Below, piece by piece: positions 46,049 through 57,500 of a DNA stretch of 64,000 bases (its first letter is position 1; every line of letters starts with the position of its first letter). This DNA is from Anthoceros angustus. Its lineage: Eukaryota > Streptophyta > Anthocerotopsida > Anthocerotales > Anthocerotaceae. Under the pieces are notes generated by a model. The model was not told the origin of the DNA and did no database searches. It was given only the letters and a program-made list of their open reading frames with translations. The stretch covers positions 744,001 through 808,000 of the forward strand of contig VJWM01000103.1 in assembly GCA_010909165.1 (NCBI GenBank). Reading direction: 5' to 3'. A program made the translations under genes and the position numbers.

Positions 46049-48462
46049 GACATCTTCATAGCATCCTGATCTCCAAGAGGTCGTGCTTCCGAGGCTGGTA
46101 AAGATACGTCTGTGACTTCTTGGGCGTAGATAACCAAGTCATAGATCATAGGATCCAACAAATTGCTGAGCATGATTTGCTACCTTTCTGGTGATGTCTA
46201 ATAAATAATCTGATGACAAGCTGAGGTTACGAACCAACAACTGGGATTTCATGAGGATACACACATCCAGGAGGGAACCTGACCTGCAAAAGCGCTGAAA
46301 ATTGAAAACTTTAACTGGTGCCTGCTTACATGCATAACATAAGGATGGGAATCGTGCAAACCGGAAGGAGAAACCTGCGTACCTCCATTTCAACACTTGC
46401 GAGCTGAAAAGTCAGACAGGATTCTGAGATCTCGACTACATCATCTCCAAATATGGAAAGAAGTGCTAACTTTTCCTCAGCTGCGGCTGCTGCAAGTTCT
46501 GCACATGCGGCAGCAAAAGAACCTCTGTTTGCTTGTGGGCACTCATCAGCTGTAAGTGATCGAAATAGATGGTCCAGAGCCACATCCTTGTCTCCACTTG
46601 CAAGTATAAGTGCTGCCTGACACCTATCTTCAGGATAACCAAAAAGTTGCAGACTCATGACTGCAAGACTGCTAGCATCTAGGGGTTCTTTGACGAACTG
46701 CGATTCACGAACCAATACCTGCACAGATGCCTTTGAGGATTCTGGAGCAAACTTTGCAGGCAGTTTATGCTCCGGCACATTCAGAACAAGCCAATCAAGA
46801 GCCTGGGGAACATTATCTGTCCTGTCCACTGCTAGCTTTACATAGTCATCACTAAATCCCATCTTCTCCAGCTGCAATTGGAGTGAACTAAGAGATACAT
46901 CAAGCTGACGCATACCAGCTACTCCTCTCTCACACTGCAGTCCACTCACTGAATTACCCTGCCCGCTTGCCCAATCGCTCTCTCTCAAAGAGGGTTCTGC
47001 AGTTTGACCGAACCACCGTGTTTCACGATCAGTAACCTGCATTGTGGTCACATTGTTGTCTGTAGCACTAGAGCGTAAATCACCAGGGTTGACTGATATC
47101 TCCATATTCTTCTTCACATGATCACTGTTGGTGTCAACATTTCTGAGCAGATCCTCCACAATGCGTCTGTTGCCTTCACTCATAAACACAGACTGAAGCT
47201 CCTTAGGAGAAGGTTTTCGATTTTGCTTCGGCTTCGGAGGATTTGCCTTGAGAAAAGCTTTTCTGTGCTCAGCAGCAGCATCTAGGTTATGCCACTGTTG
47301 CCTGTACTGCTCAGGGAGGATGCGGTCCAGTCTGCAGGATCACGTTGCTTCCTCAGGAAATTGGGCTAGGATTGAGACCACCATTCATCATTCAAACAAC
47401 GCAATCAAGAAACAAACTGGTATACCACAGACAAACGAATAAAACTAAACAACAATGTAACCAGAATCCAATGATGTTGGTTTTACCATGTAACACAGTC
47501 CATTTCCGCTGGCCACCTGCCCCAACCAGAGAGAGATGGAAGCAACCAATGGTGCAGTCACACATAACAGCATATAAAAGCCGGTTGAAAGAAGATCACT
47601 CCCCACAAGCCCAACCCGCAAACTCCGACGAGATGCAAACCAAAGTACGTGACTCTAACGCCCTACTCTGCGATAATTGGATTGCTCATTTAGTTTCCAG
47701 TTCACCGACGTCCCACGATAAAGTCCACCACCTAAGAGCTGAGAAATTACCTACGGTCACCCATGACGTGGTGCAGGGCAACAACAGCTGCGCGATGCTG
47801 TGCTTCCAGTGACGCGGGCGCAGGGGCCTCCTTGTACCACACAATGACATCATCTTCGCTTTTCTTCCCATCCGGCAGAATGACTCTACAGTGGAAGCCT
47901 CCGTCCACCTCAATCTGGACACCACAAATCTCCTCACTTCCCTTGCTCCCATGTTAACGCACAAACAGAAGAGGGGGAGGAGGACTAACATGCTTGTACT
48001 TGGGCGTGAGTTTCTTGTTCTTCTGACACCACTCGTGCAGCTGCGTCTTGGGCGTCTTGACCGAATACGACGGGGTCTGATTTCCACTCCCACTCCCACT
48101 CCCACTCCCAGACGCCCCCACTCCCAACCAGCTGCTCAGCTACAGCTTGCTCCACACTGGCCCCTTCATGCTGATTCTTCAAATGCTCCTTCAACCGCCC
48201 ATCTTGCTTGAAAATCCTGTCGCAAAACGGGCACGGCAGGGGCTGCCCAATTCCACACAAAACGCATCAACCCACACTTCCCAGCAGACACCAAATTCAG
48301 CTGCCCAAAAAATGCACACACCTGCCCCGAATTCTTGGCAGAGGTAGGCCCTGCCTTCCCTCCACACCCCGCAGCCCCAGTTTTGAACACGTGACGAGGG
48401 CCCGCCGACTTGGGCCGGCCGGGGCCAACCCCCGAGCCGCCGCTCCCCGATTCCCCGCTCAT
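46040..48462 (-). pseudogene. Second copy of the helicase 5' half, lacking the helicase core
   Basis: Repeats helicase 41149-43579: finger exon near 48165-48245, dsRNA-binding-like exon, UBA exon near 46390-46890 and part of RWD, then switches into GPDH at 46048. No motif I to VI follows, so it cannot make a helicase. It keeps the frame where the first copy is broken ([14 protein letters not shown] and [17 protein letters not shown], about 47180-47340). It is broken after LVGS near 48110, where the first copy is in frame. Neither copy is intact throughout. Confidence 0.88.
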
Positions 48463-49136
48463 GTCACCACCTCCACCATCTCCACACCGGACGGACTGAA
48501 GCTCCGTCTGTTTTGTGCACCGCGAGTTTGACGCCGTCTATTCTTGCCTCCTGCCCGATGTACGGTACTCGTATACCGCTTTAGGTCGTAACGGCCATCG
48601 GTTTAGTAGAAAATCGGAAACCGGATCCTGTGTCAATGGAAGTGTGAAAGGCCCGCCACGTGGTGGCAGAGGCGAGAGGCATGTTATGGCTGCTCCGCCG
48701 GGCGTGAAGTTCCGTTCCCGACGGGTAAATGGTGGGCACTGGGCAGGTAGGTCGGACGGTGGGTGGAGAAGCAGGTCGCAGAAGTCGGGTCGCTGGATGG
48801 TATCCGCCATGAGCGGCCCGCCGATTGATGCGCCGGTACGCTCCATTCCATCTGCGCCAGAGTCGGAGCTGCCCATTTCATTTTGCCGGCGTCCCAGTTT
48901 TCTTCCCTGTCGCCTCCCGCGCAGCAGGTACTGCACTGCACTGCATTCTGCCAGCGGCCCGAGCCGAATTTGAACAGCAACAGGCCTGGGAGCGCGACGC
49001 GCATGTCGCTGCTGCTGGTGCGCCTGCTCGCCGGCTGGAATTCTGAGCGGGGAGGTTGTGGCCTGAGACGAGGAGGAGGAGGAGGAGGAGGAGGAGGAGG
49101 AGGAGGAGGAGGAGGCGTTGTGAGAAGGCTGGGGTC
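48463..49136. promoter_or_regulatory. Divergent promoter region between helicase and GPDH, copy 2
   Basis: Near-identical to 43580-44257, and it drives the complete GPDH gene. The (GAG)n run is at about 49070-49114. Confidence 0.6.
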
Positions 49137-51112
49137 ATGGTGAGCGGGTCGCCAATTGGGAATGGCGTCGCTGCTGCCACAGCTGAGGCCGCAGTCGGAC
49201 GGCGGAGGACCGGCTGGCGGAGCTGAGGCAGGCGCTGGGCAAGGCGGACGGGGACCCGGTGCGGATCACGGGAGTGGGGGCGGGCGCGTGGGGAGCGTCT
49301 TCCTGGCTATGCTGCAGGATGCGTTCGGGCACATGCGGGAGCAGATCCAGATTCGCATCTGGCGGAGGCCGGACAAGAGGCTGGAGCGGGCGTCGGCTGT
49401 GAAGCTGTTTGAGGTTATTAATGCACGGGAGGACGTGCTGCGACGCCTGCTCGCAAAATGCGCCTACCTGAAGTATGTGGAAGGGAGGCTGGGAGACCGC
49501 GTGCTGTATGCCGACGAGATTTTGCGGGATGGATTTTGCATAAACATGCTGGATACGCCCCTGTGTCCGCTCAGAGTTGTGACCGATTTGCAGGGCGCGG
49601 TTTGGGACGCGGATATCGTCGTCAATGGCCTCCCGTCCACGGAAACCCGTGCCGTGTTTGAAAAGATCGGCAAGTACTGGCGTGAGAGGAGGACTAAACC
49701 TATCGTCATTTCCTTGGCTAAGGGTGTTGAGGCGGCCTTTGATCCGGATCCTCATATTGTGACTCCCACTCAGATGATTCAAGCTGCCAGTGAGTGTTGA
49801 ATTGTGAAGAGAGTCGTAACGTTTGTCCCGGTTTGTTGGCAGAGGCACGTTTGAGTTGCTCCAACCATTTTAGCTGGGACTGACGCGTGGTTTCGGATGC
49901 TTTGGTGGCAGCCGGTCTTTCGGACGAGAACATTTTGTACCTAGGTGGCCCTAATATTGCTGCGGAAGTGTACAACAAGGAATATGCAAATGCCAGAATA
50001 TGTGGTGCTGAGAAATGGAGAAAGCCCCTGGCCAGGTTTCTTCGGCAGCCTCACTTTATTGTCTGGGACAATAGTGACCTCGTCACTCACGAGGTGATGG
50101 GAGGACTGAAAAATGTGTATGCCATCGGTGCAGGTAAATAGCAACGGGCTAACTCTGCTGGCCATGCCTACTTGTTGCAATGGCAAGGCAACTGCTGACA
50201 GGTAGATTTCGGTGCGCAGGAATGGTTGCAGCTCTCACAAACGAGAGTGCCACCAGTAAGTCCGTGTACTTCGCACACTGCACATCAGAAATGATCTACA
50301 TAACTCACTTGCTCTCAGAAGATCCAGAAAAACTCGCAGGCCCGTTGCTGGCTGATACTTATGTTACCCTTCTGAAAGGACGTAATGCCTGGTATGGGCA
50401 ACAGGTGGCCAAGGGTGAGATCTCCCCCCAGATGGGAGACAGCATCAGTGGCAAAGGAATGATACAGGTCTGTCCTGAACGTCTTGCGACGTTCCTCTCC
50501 CTGGTCTCTAATCCTAAGCCCTTTCACCTTTTAAACAAATCTGAACCAGCTTTCGGTTTCCCTCGGATGACTTTGTTTGCGTGTTTTGTTAAACCTTGTT
50601 GCTGCAAACACCTAGAATTGTTGCACACTTCAAAAATGTGTCTGATTCAGAGTTCTTGCCACCTAATCCGCCTGTTCTGTCCTTCACACCAGGGTATTTC
50701 AGCAGTTACAGCGTTTTATGAGCTGCTGAAACAACCTAGCTTGAGCGTAATCCACCCTGAAGAGAACAAGGAAGTAGCTCCCGTAGAGCTTTGCCCAATA
50801 CTACAAACGCTGTACAAGATCCTTATCCTGCGGTGAGACCTCATGCTGCTCCTCCTGAGTTATTTGAGCGCACATGGCGTCGAAACTCGTGTCTGCGGGT
50901 GGACATCCTTGATGAATGTAGGAGTTTATGATTGATACTGATGGGTCTCTTTTGATTCTTTCAGAGAGGCATCCTGCGAAGCTATACTGCAAGCCTTGAG
51001 AGATGAGAACATGTATGACCCCAGGCGTAGAATCGACAGAGCGCGCTTCTTCCCCCAGCTACTTCTCGGTCCTCAGCCCAAGAAACGACACTCGAAGGAA
51101 CCTGAGTCCTAG
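49137..51112 (+). CDS. Cytosolic NAD-dependent glycerol-3-phosphate dehydrogenase (GPDHc1 type)
   Basis: Converts dihydroxyacetone phosphate and NADH to glycerol-3-phosphate, linking cytosolic redox to lipid synthesis and the mitochondrial G3P shuttle. Exons: 49137-49789, 49912-50133, 50220-50467, 50693-50832, 50965-51112, all GT-AG and in phase, for about 470 residues. Marks: [10 protein letters not shown] (NAD-binding glycines), [44 protein letters not shown], catalytic-region [20 protein letters not shown] and [15 protein letters not shown]. The first 150 bases of exon 1 do not read in one frame. [29 protein letters not shown] and [10 protein letters not shown] lie in three frames, as if one base were missing near 49200 and another in the G run near 49290. 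The same gaps are in copy 1. I suspect a systematic sequencing error in GC-rich homopolymers. Confidence 0.92.
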
Positions 51113-51587
51113 CCCTCCATCTGTTGCATGGGCCACCCATGTCCCAAAGAGTCATCCAAAATACTTCCCGCCGATCGACTCCGACACTTCTCCCTCACAG
51201 GAGCGGGCCATCCCAACTCATTGCATCATATGCAGGTGCGAATCTGCGCGTCCAGCACGATTTCTGGGAACAGGCAGCAGTACTAGTCTAGATCCATGGA
51301 TAGCACTACCGTATGGAATACTGACCACTGTAATTCTTTTTGTAACACTTATTATACACTGAAATAGGTTTGTAGCTTCTACTTTGCTGTTCCTCGTGGA
51401 CTAAACTAGAATTCTCGTCGCCTTCTTGTCGACACGTCCGTCGGCACAAATTTCTTTGTCGTCGTGTTTGTTTGAACCCACTCGCTATTGGACTTCATCG
51501 AGTTCACGACCCGGAATTCAGTGTGGGGATCAGCGGCATGGTATGCCGATCAACGTCGGTGGTGTGAGCCCAGCGGCGTAGGTAGCT

Positions 51588-54500
51588 ATGTCGAGCTCAC
51601 GCGCGGTCACCACTGACGAAGTGGATTACGTGGTGTCCTTCCTGTACTCTGACAGGGCCAAATCTCGGGAGGTGAACATGCACGCTGAGGGGTTTCGCTT
51701 CCCTCCCCTTCTCTCGTTAGCTTGCCAAGAGCTGAGCCCGCCCTTTTCTGCTGTCTAAGCATGCTCCGGTATAGCATTGCAGGATGGAGTGAAGATGTTG
51801 ACCAGCATCCTGGACTCTGCGCCTGGCTTGAAACTTCTGGACCAGCAAACTGCAATTTTGGAGAGCAAAATCACCGGTCCTTACCTGCATAGCCCTTCAT
51901 AAAGCACATGCCAGCTGGTGACATTGTTGAAATTCTGGAGAACATGAATTCTTCCTTTGAGCGTGCTCCACTCTCAGCAGATTGTTCGTTGTAGTTCAAC
52001 CAGAGCCAGCACAGCCCAATGCGGCTTCGACCCACCCTACGAATGTTTACGATACTTTGGGTCAGAAATTCTTCTCACTCAGCTCTTTGTCTGGCAGCAT
52101 GGTCGTGGCCTGGTATACTGGACGCACTGTGCCAGTGTATTGATACCGAGATTGGAACGAGCAAGAAAAGAGGACCAAAGCCAGCATTGGCTAAAGCCTT
52201 GAGAAGCTTGGTGCAGAAAGCTGAGGATCCTAGCCGGCCAGGTATGTTTGGTTCTTGGGCGCAAGTTCTCCATTTTATCTTTGCCGAACTCCAAGAAATT
52301 TATCTGGTGGGAACTCTGTCAGGCAAATCACTGGTCCTGCTTCGGAAGGTGAATAGACTCGTTAAGCACGTTCTCTTTGTACTTCAAGAGGTGCCCATTT
52401 TTGTCTCCGACTACAGTCACATCCTGCGTCAGGTGCTTCTCACCGTAGACTACAGAGTACGTTTCGGGAAGAAGATATATGCTGGTGAGTTATCAGCTCC
52501 CTGGGTACAGAACTTTTTTTCGGGTCAGACCCCCTGTTTTGCACTGTTCTGGTGTATTAGAGTACTCTCCTTGTGAAACCGCCTTTGCGGGTTTACTGTG
52601 TTTTTGCAGCACTTGTTGAATTATTTCTCCACAAAGTTAAGACCATCACTTCAGGGGAGGTGGTTGAATCGAAGGAAGATGCATTCCAGAGCACGGTTAC
52701 TCTTCATATTCTGTTACAAAACTCCCCTGGAGATCTGTCAGATTCACTCAAGCGTAATGTTGTCGATAGTTTCAGAGACATATTTCGCCATCTCAGGTCA
52801 GTCTGCAAGCGAGAACGATACCATGTTAGAAGTTTCATTCAAGTGAGATTGGTCGGTCATTCTGCTAGTGCCTCTAGCGGATGTTTCGGAGCCGTTTTTG
52901 AATTCATACTTATGAGATTGACAATATGGTACGCAATTCTGCAGGGATGAAGGAAGGGTAGCGAAGAAGCTTGTTGCAGCCTTAAATTCCTTCCTTCTAA
53001 GTAATGGTCTCAACTTGGGGAATGTCCTGGCTGAACTACACCTGAGTGTAAGGCAGTTCATGTTCCGGTCATGGCTAACTACACGTGACCGGGAGCTCAA
53101 GGTACACAACAACATTGTCTGTTGTCCAGCTTGTGTTTCCACTTCAGCTTCTTACATGTTGTCACGGTTCCAGGATGGGTTGGTGTTATATGCTAGGGCA
53201 CAACTAAAGCTCAGGCACATTCTTGATTTGGAGAATCCTGAAGTTCTTGAAGAGTTGAGTGAGCTAGTGGAAAAGGAACTCGATCAGACTGGGATTGCTC
53301 TTGTGGGAATGTTCCGGTAAGTATGAGGATCATGTGACTGTCCTGGTGATGCTCGTCGGATGCCACATTTCATGGCATCCGACGAGCACACCTGGACAGT
53401 CACATGATTTTGGCTGGCTTGTGGCCCTGGTGGATTTATGTTAACCACTGCAATCTGATACGCATACGGATGTTGTGGCCTTTGAAGAGAGGAGAGATTA
53501 GGTCTGATAACAAGGAGCATGAGGTGCTTTTTGGAGCTTGCAGCCATGGTGCTGTTTGAGGTATGACTCTGAGTATGGTGGATGCCGTATGAGAGTTGTT
53601 GAGTACCCCTGCTAAAAGGCTCAATCTCTGTTCATCATGAATTGCCTCTTGAGTGCACGTCGCATTTGTGTGCCAGATGCTCACAAGGAAGCCTTCTAAA
53701 GTCCTGGATGGAGCAAAACGACGGCGAAAGGAGAGTAGTCATGTTACAGTCCTGGAGAGGCTGACCAGTGGGAAGTACCTCTGGTGAGATAACAATGGTT
53801 CTGGTTTACCTGCATTTTCGCAGAACTTTATTAGATCTTCTGTGCATTCGAAGAAACCCCATCAGGACTGATTTTGATTTTCATTTGCGTCCATCTGGTC
53901 TTGCATCAGGTTTGCATCTGATATTGGGGGTTTGCAATTGTACAGGATTGGAGCCATTTGCATGCTTGTGCATCGATATGGTTGTAAACTTCCCCTCTCA
54001 TTACTCTTAGATTGGCACAAAGGTCTAGCTTCAGGATTTGACAGGCAAGTTTTAGGAGGAGACAGTACTTTTGTTTTTCCCTCCTACTCAGAACTCCAAG
54101 TCTTTCCTATCTGAAGCTAGTCCGGTCTGCAGGATGTTGGCAGATGGAAGCAGCTCTCGCTCTGCTGAAATCTTACTGTGGACTGTGAGGTATGATGACA
54201 AACCTGGACAGGAAGCCAATTTAATCAATGTCCTCCATTAACTCCTTTAGCCTTATGGCTGCAGATGTCTTCAAGAATCTGCTAAACTATGGCCAGTGAT
54301 AGTCACTGGTGAACATGGACATTTTACCGAGGTTTCTGCCTTAAACTAAACGCTAACTCTTTCTAAATGAGGCTGTTTTAATACATGAAGTCGTATGTGT
54401 CTCAAAGGTGAGTTCGCTTGAATTTTGCAGGCAGGGGGAGTGTGGCAGCCCATTTGGAAACTTTTATTGCACTGGGTGCCCTTACTGGGTAGTGCCCCCG

Positions 54501-57500
54501 TAGTGGTGAGCCAAGTGTAAACTGAGAACCTATCAGTGCTAAGCTTGCTGTTACTGTAGATTGAAGTCCATCCTCCTTTCTCATGTATAATGTGAAGTGT
54601 TTTTGTTCGCTCAGAGCGACAGTTTTCAAGGCGGACAGAATAACCGACCTGCAACGCAGAGATATACAGAGAGCGCACCATTCAGTCCCTCCACACAAGA
54701 TGGCTGAAGGTTTTGGTTTTAGCAAGAACAACAATCGTACCGTGTCACCAGTGGCTTCACGTCTCTCCTCTGCAACACGATCTGCTAGACCAATAGCAGA
54801 CAGTCTCCTAGGCTGAGTGCATATGATGTTGCATATTCCTCCTTCACCTTTCTCGATGTGTTCCTCTAGAATGTACTGGGGGACCTGCAAACAGAGCATC
54901 AATCTGATGAAGAGAGCCACGGGTTCACTGACCTGAGCGTGCAGGCCCAACAGCACATAACTAGACGACAAGCAACATCTGACCAAAAGTGGAGACTGAC
55001 CTGAGTACTTTTCCCACAGCCTGTCTCACCGCAGATGATAGTAACTCTAGAGCTGTCAATTGTGGACAAAAGACTGGATCGCTTTGTAAAAGCTGGCAGC
55101 TTTGACCGGGTCCCTTGCATTCGAGCATGTTTTGACGATCCCTGTAGGTTCTCCCACTGTCTCTTCAGCCTTTGAGATTCCAGACTTGAGAGGAGCTCCT
55201 GCTGACGTTTTAAACGAGGGCTCCTTGTCTGAGCACCACTTGCTTTTGCCAAGGAAGTATCACGATGGGCAGTCATAGGATTTTCATGTAGTGGAAGCTT
55301 TTCAAGGTTGAGGAAGCATGCAGCCTGCTTGGCACCATAGTGGCCCAGGTACTTCGAAGATCCTTGACTGATTTGGCCTTGATTTGGCACAGTTGCTCAA
55401 TGATTGTAACAATTTTGAGGAATATGGTTCCGGTGTAATTCTTTGCTGCAGAATCTTGTACCTGTCTGCGCTGTGCCACATGAGTTTTGGAGGTCACATC
55501 CTTTTGTAGATTTGCCAGTGGGGTGAGTATGTATCATTGTCTGGTACCAAATAAAAACTTTCTGTTTGTTTGAGTTTGTCTGGTTTGATCTTTAATAACA
55601 GCCGTGTGTAAGCAGAGGGGTCCTCTATTTCACTGCAGTCATTTTCTCAGATCCTGCTTGTCAGGTGACCTGCAGCTACCTCTTTTGCATTGTTTGTTGA
55701 TCGCACATGTTTTCGAGAATCAACCTGAAGGTACAGATAGTCATGTACTCATTCATCTCTTTCCAGTCCTGTACAAGAAAGGATGTGAAGCTTCGAAGTA
55801 AACTCATTCAATGGTCCTTGACTGCGCTTGATGCTCAGGTCAGCATCGTAATTTGCACCATGGGTGCTTGATGTGAACAGAGTTAAACACATGTGCCGAG
55901 CTTGTAACTGCTAGTCTTGGTGATGACAGGAGGCACCACGCCCAAAGGGTTCTGGGGAGGATATGGTATCACCGAGGTTGCTCAGTGCAACCATTCTGGC
56001 TCTCAGCACTGGCAGTCTTCCCCAATCACTCTGTGGTTGTTACAGCTCGGATTCCAAATCGCTGTGTTTGTTAGACGAGTTGGGTTGCTGCCTGGAGGTC
56101 AGTATTTTCGAAGGGGTTGTAACTTGCATTCTATGTGATCTGGGGTTTCTGAGTCTCCAACTAATGGATGGCTTTGTTTTGGACAGCCGGAAGTCCAAGA
56201 CAAAGAAGATGAAGCTGAGCTGACTGCACTTGACCGCTCTCCTGATGTTCTAGCTGCATGTGGAGACCCTCCTGTTCACAAGGTGTACCAAAATATTCGA
56301 CTGGGGTTCAGGTGTTATTGAAAGTTCCATATTTGAGTAGCTTGCTGATCAACTTTTCTGCTCAATGTAGCTATCTCTTTCACCAAGGTCTGCGAGCAGC
56401 CCTCTGCCGAGGTCAAACTGCGATTTCTTTTTGCAGCAAGCAGCAGATAGTTTGGTTGAGAAAATGGAAGCAGCTTGTCAAATCAGCCAGGCTGTATTGA
56501 CCCAGATGTTTCATCTGAGCGCCACAGTGTCAAGTTGTGTCTATGGTGTAGAGCAAATTCTGCAGAAAAGGTTTGTTATGATGACCTGAGGTTCCAGTAA
56601 CCTGCTGATTGTGTTCCATCAGGTGGACGAGCTTAAGGGCCCATTCTGACAGCTTTTGATGGACTGTGTTGTAGAGGGCAGGTGTTAAGAGATTGGAGTT
56701 CAGGTGGTCGACTGTTGAAATCTTTAGCTGTGGTGCTGGAGGTTTGTGTGCAGTCCATTGGTAACTCTGGGACGAGCTTGTATGTGCAGCAGCAATCCAG
56801 TAGTGTTGGCTCTAATGCGTCCAGCGTCACTACAGCTGGCTGTCTTCATGTCCAGCCTCTGCAATCAATTTTGATGGCTTTACAGCAGTTTGTTTCTTCA
56901 GGAGGTCGTGCACCCCTTGTACAGGCTAATGGTCGATTTGAGAGAGTCGAAGAATATACAACCTCTGAGCCTCTGTTGGGACTGTTACTCCAGAGGTTGA
57001 CTGAGACTTTTCTGGCTGCGTCAGAGGTTGTTGGACAACCTGACCTAGGGACATGTCTTCTATATCCTGATCGTAATGGTGGAACCACAATATTAGATGC
57101 TGATTTGGATGTCAACACAGAAATTTTTCAATCATCGATGGATAGATTAGATCATCCTTCAGGCAGTGTCAAAGGGTTCTCTGGCCAGATACTAGGAGAG
57201 AAGGGAAACTTGGTGCAGGCACCTTGGCGGCTTACTGTGGTGAAGATGATTGCAGCAGTGGGTCAAATCTTACCAGATGCTGCTTTGCATGACCTTGAAA
57301 ACTTGTTGGCAAAGGAGCAGGATCCTAAGGTGAGTGGAGCAGGCTGTTGTGAGTCTTGCTCGCTAAATTGTTCTCTTATTGATCATGTTTTCTCTTCCTT
57401 GAAACATTGAGGTGAATCTGGGTCGTGTACAGATGCGCTGGGAGATGATCCGACACGTTTTTCACCTACTGACGGAGTCCACGTTGCCTTGCCTACTAAC

